A program made the position numbers and the translations under genes. The notes under the pieces were generated by a model. The model was not told the origin of the DNA, searched no databases, and saw only the letters and a program-made list of their open reading frames with translations. Shown in pieces: positions 33,652 to 45,400 of a stretch of DNA of 64,000 nt. The DNA is taken from assembly GCF_016906535.1 (NCBI RefSeq), contig NC_057372.1:2895501-2959500 (forward strand). The letters are read 5' to 3'. The stretch comes from Rhizoctonia solani. Lineage: Eukaryota > Basidiomycota > Agaricomycetes > Cantharellales > Ceratobasidiaceae. Each line of letters opens with the position of its first letter. Within the stretch, counting starts at the first letter, position 1.

Positions 33652-35612
33652 TTATAAACGTGGAGATCCATTCCGTTTAAATAACCCAGCTGTAAATATA
33701 TCAAGATCAGCAAGGAACAGAACTCCAAAAGAGCAGTTACTTATACGTACAACTGCAACTATAAGTGGGGATCAGCAGAGGGATAAATGCTAATACATAC
33801 AAGAAACTTACGTTGTTCATCGTCTATTGCTAATTTACTCCCAAGAAAGCCCCGATATTTCTCATGGTTTAAATCAACGACCATTATTTTGTACTGGATT
33901 TCCACTGGTATCGCAGTTCCAGGTTCGATGAATCGGCCAGTCCGTACATAATATGGAAGGTCGCATTCTTGGTTGCATGTATGGGGATGGCCACTTGATA
34001 CATCACAATTGGACACAATCTCAGGGCCCATACCAGCCCCGACTAGGTGCGACGGACGCCCCTTTTTCAAGAAATCCACGATTATCAGTTGATTGTCATT
34101 CATATTGACGCTATACTGTGTGCATTTCTTGAAAGCGGACTTCACCCCTGACATGCAATAGATAGGGGTATCTCCGATAGGCAGACTGACCGTACAGGCT
34201 TTCCAAACCTCCCAGGGAATGGCCCGAAGGTCGTGTGACTGTTTATAGAGCAGAGCCAGAAGCGCATCGGAAGAAATGTATAACAAGCCAATGGGTTCAA
34301 GGTCTTTTTCAAAGCACCATTGCTGACGGACTCTGCCCTGCGAAACACGGACACGATCGAAAGATTCATAGTACAAGCACAAGTGATTCCATCTGTTAAA
34401 ATCATAGATTTTTGGTTCTGCTCTTGAGTATGCAGACCGGTATGATCCCTTGGGAACAGGCGGTGCCCCGTGATTAAAATACAAGTGCAATCTGTTCTCA
34501 GTTGTGGATATCCTAGGGAATAGCAAGGTTACGACCTGCCTGACTTGTCGATTCTCCAGACCTTCAGCGGGCGGCGGGAGATGAAATATTAAAAGTTTGC
34601 CAGATTGGGGGATGTGCTCGGCCGAGGGTGTTCGCATATCCTGATATCCTTGAGGTATGATCAAATATTCATCGGAAAGAAAACGGATCGATCGTCCAGG
34701 ATCCGACTTTAGTTCAATGCGCTAGGTCAAATTAGTAAGTAAATTTAATCCATAAAGCCGGTGCTTTCTCACCCCAACTTGCACTCCTGCGATCCAGTCA
34801 AAAAGGATAACAATTGAATCGAGCTCGGAGTTTGTGCCGGCGCATTTAAGCTGGATAATGAGTGTTCGTCCGTATAGCTCTGGATACTTGGAGTTCTCAA
34901 TGAAAAAGGATGAGGGATCCCCCATATCCAGTAGCTCGGGCGATGCGGCGGCAAGAGGGTGGGGTGCGTCGGTGTTTATCGTTCTGGAGTGTATCCGGAG
35001 ATGTCTTCGTGGGTAGGCGCTGGAGTTGAGCCCATTAGAAGTACACCACTCAAGTAGAACTACTAGATCCATTTCCGGTTGGATAGCAAACGCCGACAGG
35101 TTGAACCCCAAGTCACTGTGGACCCAATACCTATGGTCTGTCCCCTTATTAAGTGATGGAAATTCGTAAAAGTGGAGACACGGAGTACGGCCGCTAATTC
35201 TATAAAATCTGAAGGATATTGCGTATATGCTATTCGAGAAAAGAGTTTCATAGTATGCTGAACCTATGGGGATCCTGAATTCAAAAGACGCGGGTTTGTC
35301 CAATCCCATGTGATGCCACCTGCTCCCCTGGTTCCGTAGGATTTTTATCATTTCTTCATAGCTAATATCTCGTCGGATTTCTTCTGGGAGAACATAGCCA
35401 CATTTATACAGCTCAAGCATGTATTGCAAGTATAGGTCACTTGTTATTATTTCCCGAAAGTAGCGGCAAACCTAATTGAATTCTGCAGCATGAGTATACA
35501 CATATCGAGTATGTTACAACAGACTTTCCGTTTGGATGATTCGTATATCATCAGGATCGAGGTAGCGAAAGGCACGTACGATAACCTCAGGTGGGAGTGA
35601 TATCAACGACAT
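33652..35612 (-). CDS. F-box protein with long C-terminal region
   Basis: The start at 35612 gives MSLISLPPEVIVRAFRYLDP followed by DDIRIIQT, a typical F-box at the very N-terminus. Later exons give YLQYMLELYKCGYVLPEEIR, ISFRFYRISGRTPCLHFYEF, LVVLLEWCTSNGLNSSAYPR and RIELKSDPGRSIRFLSDEYL. The last part has KIYDFNRWNHLCLYYESFDR and CSFGVLFLADLDIF. The final exon was placed by splicing DDEQ to LAVVRIS, ending with TAA at 33652-33654. This architecture (N-terminal F-box, then a beta-rich region of about 500 residues) is common in Agaricomycete F-box families; it is probably an SCF adaptor with an unknown target. It shares a 107-bp spacer with SART1. Confidence 0.78.
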
Positions 35613-35719
35613 CTTGTGGAGGACGCTGACCGAGATGACATAATCGAGCGGATGGATCGGCGCTTGCCAACACGACTTGCTCTCTCCCATCACCGGACCA
35701 CCAAACACACTTGCCCAGC
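35613..35719. promoter_or_regulatory. Compact bidirectional promoter, F-box gene and SART1
   Basis: Only 107 bp separate the two divergent start codons, so the transcription starts must overlap or lie inside the spacer. No TATA box is visible, as expected for a housekeeping splicing gene. Confidence 0.5.
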
Positions 35720-38616
35720 ATGAGCATGGAAGAATCGATCTCCCTCGAAGAGACCAATAAAATCCGTATCTCCCTTGGTCTAAAACCCCTTACGGATGAC
35801 AAAGCACCATCGAATGATAAAGAACAAGAGGCAGAACAGAACTATACAAACCGCAAAAAGCAAGAGGAGGACGATCGAAAGAAGGGGTAAGTGTACCCTT
35901 TTTTAAATGAACTTTCGCTAATATTGAGTTTTATAGGGAGATAGCAAAGAACATAGCCAAGTGAGTTTTCATTTATTGTTGGTCGTCCGGTTACTTGAAC
36001 GTCCTCTTATAGCCACATACTCAACGACGGTCTCATATGTCTACAGGGCCCGTAATCGAATAGAACTCAACAGACGACTCGTGGGCGCTACTCTCGGCGA
36101 TGCAGACGATGACGCTGGCGTAGACGCCAAAAACTGGATTAAAAAGGCGAAAAAGAAAGAGAAGGAATTGGCAGCAAAGAGGCAGGCCGAGTTGGAGAGC
36201 ATGGACCGGATGGCGCAAGCTACCTACGATGAACGTGAGTGTGATATGACAGGACGGAGATTGTGGTGTTAATTCGCGATTGCACAGGTGACTTGGAAGG
36301 ACTAAAGGTCAGCCATGACATGGACCAGCTCAACGAGGGTGAAGACCGGATTCTGACGCTCAAAGATAGCCGGATTTTGGATAATGAGGGTGAGTAATCC
36401 GCAACACTATAGTTGGCTCTGTTCTGACTTGTGTATAGAGGACGAGCTTCAAAATATTGACATGGCCGAGGACGAAAAGGACAAGGAACGGCACGAACTC
36501 AAGACGAAGCGAAGAGATTACACTGGTTATGACGATGACGAGTTCTTACCCGGTCAAGCTGGCATGAAACGTGCTGTGTTATCCAAATATGACGAGGATA
36601 TTGATGGGCCAAAGCAGGGGGTGGGTCCTGGTGCGACTTTCGGACTACGAGATGGAGCTCATTTGTTTCATGATAGCAATCGTTTCGCCTTGGAGCGGCT
36701 GCTCAAACTGGCCCAAAAATGAGCATTCAAGACGACGACACGATGTCAGTCAATCGCGCGCTCTTGTCCTTGGAGTACACCAGTAAGATCTGTTGATTGG
36801 TTGACTGCCACATTCTCATATCATTGGCGTAACAGAAAACGTCGAGATATCAGATTACCTAAAAGAGGGAGATATCGGGTTCAAGAAACCAAAGGTCGGT
36901 ATGATTCTTAGCTCAAGTATCAGAAATTTAATTTATGTTTCAATACAGGCAAAGAAAAAGCGCTCTTCTCGACGCAACCAACCCGAAGAATCCGAGCCAG
37001 CGCCTGAATCTGCCTCTATGGACGTCGACGAGAAGCCCGCGCCTACGTTCACGCGTCGAGAACGCAATTTGGACGCTAACTTCGTCGATGACGATGAATT
37101 GCAAGCCGCTCTCGCTCGCAGTCGACGATCAAAGGCACGGAAGATCAATAAACTCAGTCCAGAAGAGATCGCCAAACGAGGTACGTGAATGGCTTGCTTG
37201 TGCGTAATCATGACCCTCATATTCTAATGTAGTGGCCGACGAAAAGAACGAGGCGGAAGCTGAGGAGGCTATGCGCAACGAAGAGACTGCCAAAGGAGGA
37301 CTCGAACTAGATGACACTTCTGAATTCGTACGATCCGTCACGTTTGACCCCGTCGCCGTTGAACCCAAAAAACTAGCACTACAACTACCTACGCCTGCAG
37401 CTCCAGCTCCATCCTCGGGCCAAGTTGAGGACCAAACTATTGAGAGCATGGAGGTTGATGATGAAAAGGAGGACGGCGAGGCGGACGAGGAAGACGACGA
37501 GGCGATGCTAAATGCGATCGAGGGCATGATTGCTGCTGCAGCTGGGGGCACGATGCCTGGGGAGGCACCGTTGAATATCAAGGCCGAAGAGGAGCTTGAA
37601 GTAAGCAGATTCCCTTTATCAGGACTTTCACAGCCTTGACTGGTAGTGATTAGATAGGAACCGCTGCTGCTGCGGCCTCTGGTCGCGGAATGGCCGGTAC
37701 GCTCAAAGCGCTCAAACAACAAGGCCTTCTCTCTGGCCCCGATTCCGAGGTCGAAGAACGCGAGCGCACGCAGAAACATAAGGACGCATGGCTAGCTTCT
37801 CATCGCCGACTTCTTGCAGAACGTGAACTCGCGCGGTTACGGTCAAGAGGGATGTCCAAGGATCAGGCTGCACGTGAATACGAGAATCGTGTGCGAGACC
37901 AACAAGAAGCGAGGGAGACAATGGAAAGCTACAAGGACTACAAGCCCGATATCGAGCTGAAGTATTATGATGACACTGGACGAGAGTTGGACACCAAGGA
38001 GGCGTGGAAGGCGCTCAGTCATAGGTTCCATGGCAAAGGCAGTGGGCGTGCCAAGATGGAGAAGCGAATGAAAAAGATTGCGGAAGAAAAGAAGAGGCAG
38101 GCGATGATTGCTGGCGACACGCCGTTGAGTATGAACAAGGCGTTCCAGACTCGCCAGGAGAAAGCTGGCCAGGCGCACATGGTGTTGTCGGTCGGAAACA
38201 GAGGGTGAGTACAATTCTTGTTTTTGTTCAATATGGAACCTAACTTTGTGCCTAGTGCTGTGCCCCAGCTTGCTGAATTTCTGGACAATCGCGACATATC
38301 TAAAGCGAACAAACAGGCTGACAAGGGTAAAAAGAAGAAAGTCGAGGGCGAGGCCACGCCCGTCATGTCGTCAGTTGACATCACATCGTTCGTCGCACCT
38401 ACCACTACCGTGACTGCTTCTACCAGCCAAGCGTCTACACCTCCGCCGCCCAAGATGAAGCCCGCCTTTTCACGCGTCACTGCCGAACCTGTTTCTGGCT
38501 CGGCATCTCCTGCAGGTGGAGTGGGGTTGGAGCGCGGCAAGGTTGCGTTTGGATTTTCGGTCAAGAGAAAGGCTGAGAATGAGGGCGAGGGATCTGGGTC
38601 TCCCAAGCGACGATAA
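35720..38616 (+). CDS. SNU66: U4/U6.U5 tri-snRNP protein SART1/Snu66
   Basis: The start MSMEESISLEETNKIRISLG contains the L-x-x-T-N-K-I-R-x-S-L-G-L-K-P-L motif of SART1. Exons continue with ARNRIELNRRLVGATLGDA and WIKKAKKKEKELAAKRQAEL, then LKVSHDMDQLNEGEDRILTL, LKDSRILDNE, KRRDYTGYDDDEFLPG, and after an intron with acceptor ATAG, QSFRLGAAAQTG. Then come VEISDYLKEGDIGFKKPK, a KKKRSSRR-rich block, and the conserved C-terminal GMAGTLKALKQQGLLSG, YKPDIELKYYDDTGRELDTK and EAWKALSHRFHGKGSGRAKM. The protein keeps the tri-snRNP together and is needed for pre-mRNA splicing in the nucleus. The C-terminal 130 residues are low-complexity. The end is TAA at 38616. Confidence 0.9.
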
Positions 38617-38668
38617 ATAGTGTTTGGTTTGTGCGTTTGTGCGTAGGATTATTGGGCTTGGAATAATA

Positions 38669-38744
38669 TCGAATTAGGTTATCTTGTTTTGGGTTATGGT
38701 GACGTCATGGTGGTCTGCCGTGTGGATATAAAAAGCCTCTGTTT
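38669..38744 (+). repeat. Promoter repeat, copy A (TGACGTCA, intact TATA)
   Basis: Shares with copy B the run TTGGGTTATG, then TGACGTCAT, and further similar positions through AGCCTC and GTTT. It holds the palindrome TGACGTCA at 38700-38707 and the TATA-like GATATAAAAAG about 20 bp after it. Confidence 0.75.
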
Positions 38745-38967
38745 ATATTGATGGTTTCCCTCAGTGGCAGAGGTGAGCCTTGGGTTTCTGCTATGAAGGC
38801 GATTTCGAGTAGGAAAGCACAGATGCAGCTCTTGAAGCCTCTCACTACAATATATAAAAGCTAATTCTGTTACAATGCATATGGCGCATCTGGGCCTTCT
38901 AAGCAAGAGTAAAGAACACTGAAATTGTACTGTTTGTGGAATTACAGTACTGGGTACATAGTGGTAC

Positions 38968-39042
38968 TCGATTGGGTATTCCTGTTTTGGGTTATGATGA
39001 CGTCATATAGCCACGCTGCCTGGACATAAGGAGCCTCCGTTT
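38968..39042 (+). repeat. Promoter repeat, copy B (TGACGTCA, weak TATA)
   Basis: Second copy, 298 bp downstream, with TGACGTCA at 38998-39005. The TATA position reads GACATAAGGAG. It ends 44 bp before the GH128 ATG at 39087, so it is the proximal promoter. Confidence 0.75.
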
Positions 39043-39086
39043 TCCAACAGTGATCCACTGATACCGGCAGTCTAGTTTGCGTCGCA

Positions 39087-40254
39087 ATGTTCATCTGCCT
39101 GTTCATATTGTTGGTCACTGGCGTGAACACTTCCTCTCCTAATCTGCCTCGTGCTGGAGGCTCCAAGGCGGGGCTGGGATGGGGAGGCGGTGGCGAAATA
39201 TCCCAGTTTGAGGCGGGAAAGGTCTCCTGGTGAGTGTTATTTAGCCTTGAAATTTGCAGGTTGCTCATCAGGCCAAGGTACTATACATGGTCGCCTACTT
39301 CATGGGTCCAGCCACCTCCAAACCTCGAGTTTGTCCCAATGTTATGGGGAGGAAAGGACGCCTCCACTTTTGCCAAGGCTGTTACACCCGATTCTATAGC
39401 CGCAAACGGGTGGACACATATTCTAGGGATGAATGAGTATGATTAATTCTTTTGGCCATTGCATTTGGCTGACATGATGTTCCAAGGCCTCAAGAAGAAT
39501 CCCAGTCGAATATGAGTCCAGGTGACGCTGCCAATATGTGGAAGACCTACCTCGAGCCTCTCAGAGCCAAGAATCCAAACCTACGCCTGGGATCTCCAGC
39601 GCCGTCCAGCCGTCCTAACGGAATACAGTGGATTCACGATTTCATCGGTAACTGCAACGTTAATGGGGGGTGCACCGTTGATTTCATCGCTTTGCGTGAG
39701 TGTCTTCCCAGTTTTTGAAGGAAAGGAATCACGAAACGCCAAGTTGTGATAGACTATTACGGTGTCAACTCAACTCAGTTTATTCAGCATATAAATGACT
39801 ATCACAATGCATTTCAACGACCAATCTGGGTTACCGAATGGGCCTGCCAAGACTTCGTAAGCTCGTCTCTGCATATTATGTTTTACCCCTATATTGATAT
39901 CACTATCTCAGAACAACGGTCCACAATGCTCGTACAACCAGATAGTCGAGTTCTTGGACGAGACTCAAACATATATGGATAACACCGATTGGGTCGAACG
40001 ATATGCATGGTTTGGAGCGATGGCCAAGACTCCGATAAATAAAGTGAGTTGCTTTATTGAATATTTCTCTATTTAGACGCATCATATCATATCTACAGGA
40101 TACTGGACTCATGGACTCTTCAGGGGAGATTACTGATCTTGGGAAGCAGTATATGGGTTCTCAGGCACCTATGACGCACAGTGGAGTGATAAGATTAGAG
40201 TTCCCATTCGGTCTACTCTTCATGTCTACGCTCTTTGCGATTATGACCGTCTGA
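39087..40254 (+). CDS. GH128 (Asl1-like) endo-beta-1,3-glucanase, copy 1
   Basis: The start MFICLFILLVTGVNTSSPN is a signal peptide. After splicing the mature protein reads KAGLGWGGGGEISQFE and VSWYYTWSPTSW. The motif ILGMNEPQE holds the likely acid/base Glu, VDFIALHYYG and PIWVTEWACQDF the nucleophile Glu, and later ERYAWFGAMA. All are GH128 hallmarks. The enzyme cuts beta-1,3-glucan, the main fungal wall polymer. The C-terminus (THSGVIRLEFPFGLLFMSTL...) is hydrophobic, so a GPI anchor is possible, though the Ser/Thr-rich stalk of copy 2 is missing. The last codon is TGA at 40254. It lies head-to-tail with copy 2, 343 bp apart. A role in wall remodelling or competition with other fungi is likely. 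Confidence 0.87.
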
Positions 40255-40597
40255 TATTTACCTATGGCGTAAAAAAACGATATCAAAAATACCCATGTGC
40301 ATATACCTTGAACACGGATCCAATTTATATGATTATGTCGTGACTCTATTTTAATCGGTCGCACCACGTGGTCTGACGTCGATCATATTTTGCTTGGCAA
40401 ATCAGAGTGCATTCAGCAACAAAATTCCACCCACGATCCACCATGAGTTGGAGTAAACTACATATAAATGTTCGAACTGTGGAGCCTCTGTCATCCCTCG
40501 TTTCCCTCTTGAAATTTACGACCTTTTGCGCCCTCGTTGACGATTCTATACGTATATACCTCGGTTCTCATATACTCTATTTCAACACATACTAGGG
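40255..40597. promoter_or_regulatory. Promoter region of the second GH128 gene
   Basis: Contains a TGACGTCG (one base off the upstream palindrome) near 40371-40378, a CACGTG E-box near 40364-40369, and a TATA-like GTATATAC near 40550, about 45 bp before the ATG. Confidence 0.5.
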
Positions 40598-42033
40598 ATG
40601 TTACCTGCATCTGCACTTGCTTCGTGCTTGTATGCTATCTACTTGATACCTTTCCTCTACTCTGATCTTGCTGCCGGTCGAAAATTGCCTTATACCCGCC
40701 GGCAAAACGTCTCGGCGCCGTTAAAAGCGGGCCTAGGATGGGGAGGAGGCGGAAACATTACCCAGTTTGAAGGCCACGAAGTCAGCTGGTAGGCGCTCAA
40801 GTCACACATTCCTATCACATCCTGATTGAATATCCTCATTCAAGGTATTTTACTTGGTCCCCACAATCCTGGGTCGTTCCGCCACCCAAACAGCTCGAAT
40901 TTGTACCACAGCTATGGGGCAACAGGGACGCCGAGTTATTTTCTAGCGTAGTCAACACGACTTCAATCGCTGCGAACGGTTGGAAGAATATACTGGGAAT
41001 GAACGAGTATGTGCGAGTTCTGCGATGGTATCTACAGGAATATACGAAGCCTACAGCTAATATCCGAATAGGCCCCAAATACCCGACCAGGCAAACATGA
41101 GCGCACAAGATGGTGTACAACTATGGAAGACGCGTCTGGAGCCACTCAAATCTTCGGGTGTGAGACTTGGGTCTCCGGCAACAGCAAGCGGCCCGAGTGG
41201 AAAGCTGTGGATGCAAGAGTTTTTTAGTCTTTGCGCAGGCACGTGTACAGTCGACTTTGTTGCCTTGCGTGAGTTGAACTTGTTAGTTTACTTCGCTGCC
41301 CGCTGATAAATGATTGGCTGCCAGATTGGTACGGCAACGTTGCATCCGAGTTTATCGACTACCTGGAGGACTTTCATGATACGTTTCAACGGCCAGTTTG
41401 GGTGACCGAGTATTCATGCCAGAACTTTGTAAGTCATTATTCATAGCTACCTCACATGAACACGATCCTCAAAAACGTTCGATGCTCGTAGGTGAATGGC
41501 GCGCAATGCAGCTATGAAGAAATCGTAGATTTCCTCAACGCAACCCAGACATACATGGATCAAACTCCTTGGGTGGAACGTTACGCATGGTTCGGAGCTA
41601 TGGCATCTCTGCCAAATAACGTTAATAATGTACGCCCGAATTCAAACCGTACTTATACTTTTTCCCATCTAATAAACCGAATACCCAGCTTACTGCTCTT
41701 ATGGACCCGTCTGGTGTAATCAATGATCTTGGTCGACAATACATTGGCAGCCCAGTTATAGATCCCAGTCCAACGACTGTATCATCCGCTGTTCCGACCT
41801 CGACGGTGATAACCATGAGCTCACTTACTACCTCCAATACCTCCACGACATCATTTAGCACGAGGACTGTATTTCCTAGTTCAGATTCGAGCAGCTCGAC
41901 CTCGCTTACGGCTACATCCGCGACCACCACGTCACCATATGTGATTATAAACAATGCCAGGTCTGAGCATCTTGGAAAATCCTTGGTTGTTGGGCTCAGT
42001 GTGTTGTGGTTGGCGTTGGCGTTGGCATATTGA
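40598..42033 (+). CDS. GH128 (Asl1-like) endo-beta-1,3-glucanase, copy 2, GPI-type C-terminus
   Basis: The start MLPASALASCLYAIYLIPFL is a signal peptide. The same series as in copy 1 follows: LKAGLGWGGGGNITQFEGHE, WYFTWSPQSW, ILGMNEPQI with the acid/base Glu, VDFVALHWYG, and PVWVTEYSCQNF with the nucleophile Glu, then ERYAWFGAMA. After MDPSGVINDLGRQYIGSP there is a Ser/Thr-rich stalk of about 90 residues and a C-terminal hydrophobic segment (GLSVLWLALALAY), which together form a GPI-anchor signal. The last exon ends with TGA at 42033. The protein is likely anchored to membrane or wall, unlike copy 1, suggesting division of labour after tandem duplication. Confidence 0.88.
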
Positions 42034-42451
42034 AATGGCCGTCGCTCATGAGAATAATCATTTCGGATTCGGTGACGGCGGATTTGCTGGCTACTGCGTA
42101 TCAAATCGATCGTACCTTTTTGAGATTGTATGAGTGAAACTAGAAATACATAATACTAAATTTCCTTGCTTATCGGACCGAACTTCATTTAGTGTTGTTG
42201 TGAATTCATAATAACGACGGTATTCTTTTGCCAACAGTCACGGTGCAGCTTTTTGGGTGCAGAGGATCCATACTTTGATATTCCATTGTGGATTGCCAAA
42301 GCAATGGCTAATCCGGGCGGAGAGGGATAAGTATAGAAACAATATTGTCTTTGAGCTGAAGCACGATTGGCTTAATCTAGTCAGATTACAAAGTTCATGA
42401 CTGGCATAGAGTGGCCTTGTTCCAAGTACAACAATTATTATCATAAAACAA
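42034..42451. other. Convergent intergenic region between GH128 copy 2 and NLR copy 1
   Basis: About 420 bp, AT-rich, holding the 3' flanks of two convergent genes. No gene seen. Confidence 0.5.
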
Positions 42452-45400
42452 CTATACACCAAGTGAATGCGGCTGAATGAACTGATCATAGCAGTTCACC
42501 CAGCGATTGTCATTTGAGACTTCAGCAAGATCAGCTTGCACAGACCCGCAGGCGTGTATGATTCTTGAACAAGGGGGGATAAGGAAACGGGACGCCAAGT
42601 CCGGTGGCAGCCACAGTACAACCTCCGACTCTGCTTCCATCACCCATCCATCTTCCATCACCACCCAGTTTCTTGCCGCCTCGTCCTTCATCTTAATTGC
42701 AGTCCCGATGTTCCACACGCGCACTGTGCCATCGCCAGAGCCGGAGATGACATGCTTGCCGTCACGCGAGAACGCCACCGAAAAGACTCCATCAGTATGT
42801 CCTTGGAGTAGTGGCGCGAGTAGCGTTCCCGTCTGTACATCCCATAGCCCTATTGTACGATCCAATGAGCCAGAGGCAGCCATTGTACCATCGGGCGAGA
42901 TAGAAACATCCCAGATGGCATTTCTGTGCCCTTTCCACGGGTCGGAGGCTACAACGCCAGTGTTCGCATCCAACAGCATAAGCGTTCCGTCAGCCAAGCA
43001 AGACACCACCTGTTGTCTGTCTGGAAGGAACCTCAGGCTAGTAACCATACTGGCAAAATCCTTACGCGTCCATATAAGCGTGCCATCGGTAACGTTCCAT
43101 GCGCATAGAGTCGTATCTTTAGACCCGGAAATAACGCGCAAGCCGTCGGGTGAGAAGTCCACCGATTTAACCCAGTCTCTATGCTGATCAAGCGGCTTTC
43201 CAACCGGCCTCCCGCTCTGCAAGTCCCATAGCCTGACTGAGTGATCCGTTGACCCAGATGCAATAAGCCGACTGTCAGGTGAGACTGCAGCTGCAAGAAT
43301 TACGTCAGTGTGGCCGGTGAGGGGCTCGTTGACTGTCAACCCGGTCTGTGCGTCCCAGGTGCGAATTGTACGGTCTTCGGAGCATGATACGATACAGGTA
43401 CCATCAGGAGTATATATCACTGACCAGACGATGCCATCGTGACCCTTGAACGGTCCAAGAACAAGCTTGCCAGTCTGCAGCTCCCATATGGATAAGGTGC
43501 CATCGCTAGATCCCGACACGACTCGGCTACCATCAGGAGACACTGCAACCGATGTGGTGTGTCCGATATGACCTTTGGTACGCTTGTTGGGCCCTGTGGC
43601 GCTCTGGCTGGCGTCCCATACGCATATGGTCTGGTCTCCTGAGCCAGATAGGATCTGTGTGTCATCGATCGAGAATATCACCGAGTACACATTGCCGCCA
43701 TGTCCAGTGAATGGACCGGCGATCAGGTCGCCAGTCTCGGCGCTCCATACTCGTATTTTGCGATCGAAAGAGCCAGACACGATGTTTTTGCCGTCGGATG
43801 AGTATGCAACACAGGCAACTCGGTCGGTGTGTCCCATCAGTGGCCCAACGACTGTCTCCATGCGTTTCATGTTCCAGATGCGAACTGTGCAGTCGCGAGA
43901 GCTTGATGCGATGTGCACATTATCTGGTGAAAGTGCAATGCAATCAATCCAGTCTGTATGCCCCTTGAGCGGCTTGCCGATGGCAGTGCCGGTGCGCCAG
44001 TCCCAGATGCGTATGGTGCGATCGTCAGAGCATGAGATGAGCTGGTCTCCGCTGGGCGTGAACACAACGCACATCACACAGTCCGTATGACCTCTGAGCA
44101 CTGAGCCAACCTGAGCACCTGTGATGGGGTTCCATATACGGATGGTATGGTCGTCAGAAGCCGATGCGAGATATGAGCTATCCGGCGAGAATGAGAGGAA
44201 ACAAATTGTTTTGGTGTGCCCTTCAAGAGGACCAACCAGCGTGTCGCCGGTATATGCGTTCGATATATATACTGTGGTCATAGGACCCGGAGGCGATCAT
44301 TGTCCCATCAGGAGAGAACGTGGCAGCCCAAACATAGGAGCCATGCTTTTTCACGGGCCCAAGAACGCGTCTGCCTGTACTCACATCCCACACACTGATC
44401 GTTCCATCATCACCAGCAGATACCATACGCTTGCCATCTGGTGACAGGGCTAGCTTGTTCACACTCGACCCTGTGGCCCATGTTGTGAGGGCTGCAGGCC
44501 TTCTGTCTTCAAATACAGAGCCTTCAAATCTCACAAGCCCCTTGGTGCGTGGCCAGTACACCTGTCGCACTCGGCTTTCAGTCGAAGCCAACGGCAAGGC
44601 GGATAGATAGATGTGAGGGGTGCTGTTTGATGTGGGGCTGGCTGCATATGTGGTGGCGAAGTTGCGGGAGTCTTGTACCATAGCTCGAAGCTCAGTCAGT
44701 GTATCGTCAGCCTGGGCAAAAAATGCTTAAGCATGGCGAAGTATGTAATGAGTATCCAAACATACCGGTATATACTTGAATGCCTTCAGCAGTATGTCAG
44801 AGCAATGCCCAATACAGTTCTTCAGGTTCAGCACTTCCATCCAAAACAGCAGCCGGTGCTGGAGAAACTCATCCACCATTTCCACTAGCTCATCGGCAAG
44901 TTTAGAATCGTATAGATGACTACCCCAATAACGACACGCATAGAACAGTCCCGACGAAATACACTCCTTCGATCTCGCTTCCAGGTCCGGTACATCTCTG
45001 TCAAATCGTGATGCCGTCTCGAGGCTGCAGATGTTGAACCGCAACGACTTCTTCATGATACGAAAACACTCAGTCGCCATGTGCATACTTTGTTTCGTCC
45101 TTTCGCAATGGAATTCCTTTGACCGCTCCGAGCTCAACATGAAGTCAGGAAAGGATGCGTGTAGCGTTGACACCACCCTCGTATCCGTCGAGACATTGAG
45201 CACCGAGCGAAGGGGCGACAGCGCCAGCTGGACTTCGTCCTCGCTTTCGAGAGAGGTCAGTTCGGCGAGAGCGGCAACGGTCAACGACTCCCGAGCGCCA
45301 ATGACCACATGGAGCAGCCAGCGTAGAGCCTCGTCTTCGTCGTCCTTAAGATTCCGAAACGCCTGGGAAAGAATAGTCGAATAAAGCTCATCAAGCCCCC

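Larger units (their letters stand above)
38617..39086. promoter_or_regulatory. Promoter region of the first GH128 gene, containing a duplicated block
   Basis: 470 bp between SART1 and the first GH128 gene. It holds two copies of a 75-bp block with TGACGTCA, listed separately. A TATA box (GATATAAAAAG) survives in the distal copy only. Confidence 0.55.

Noticed and set aside
42507..44090. Several plus-strand frames of 170-226 codons
   Set aside because: Antisense shadows of the repeated WD40 codons; same pattern recurs at the same place in copy 2.
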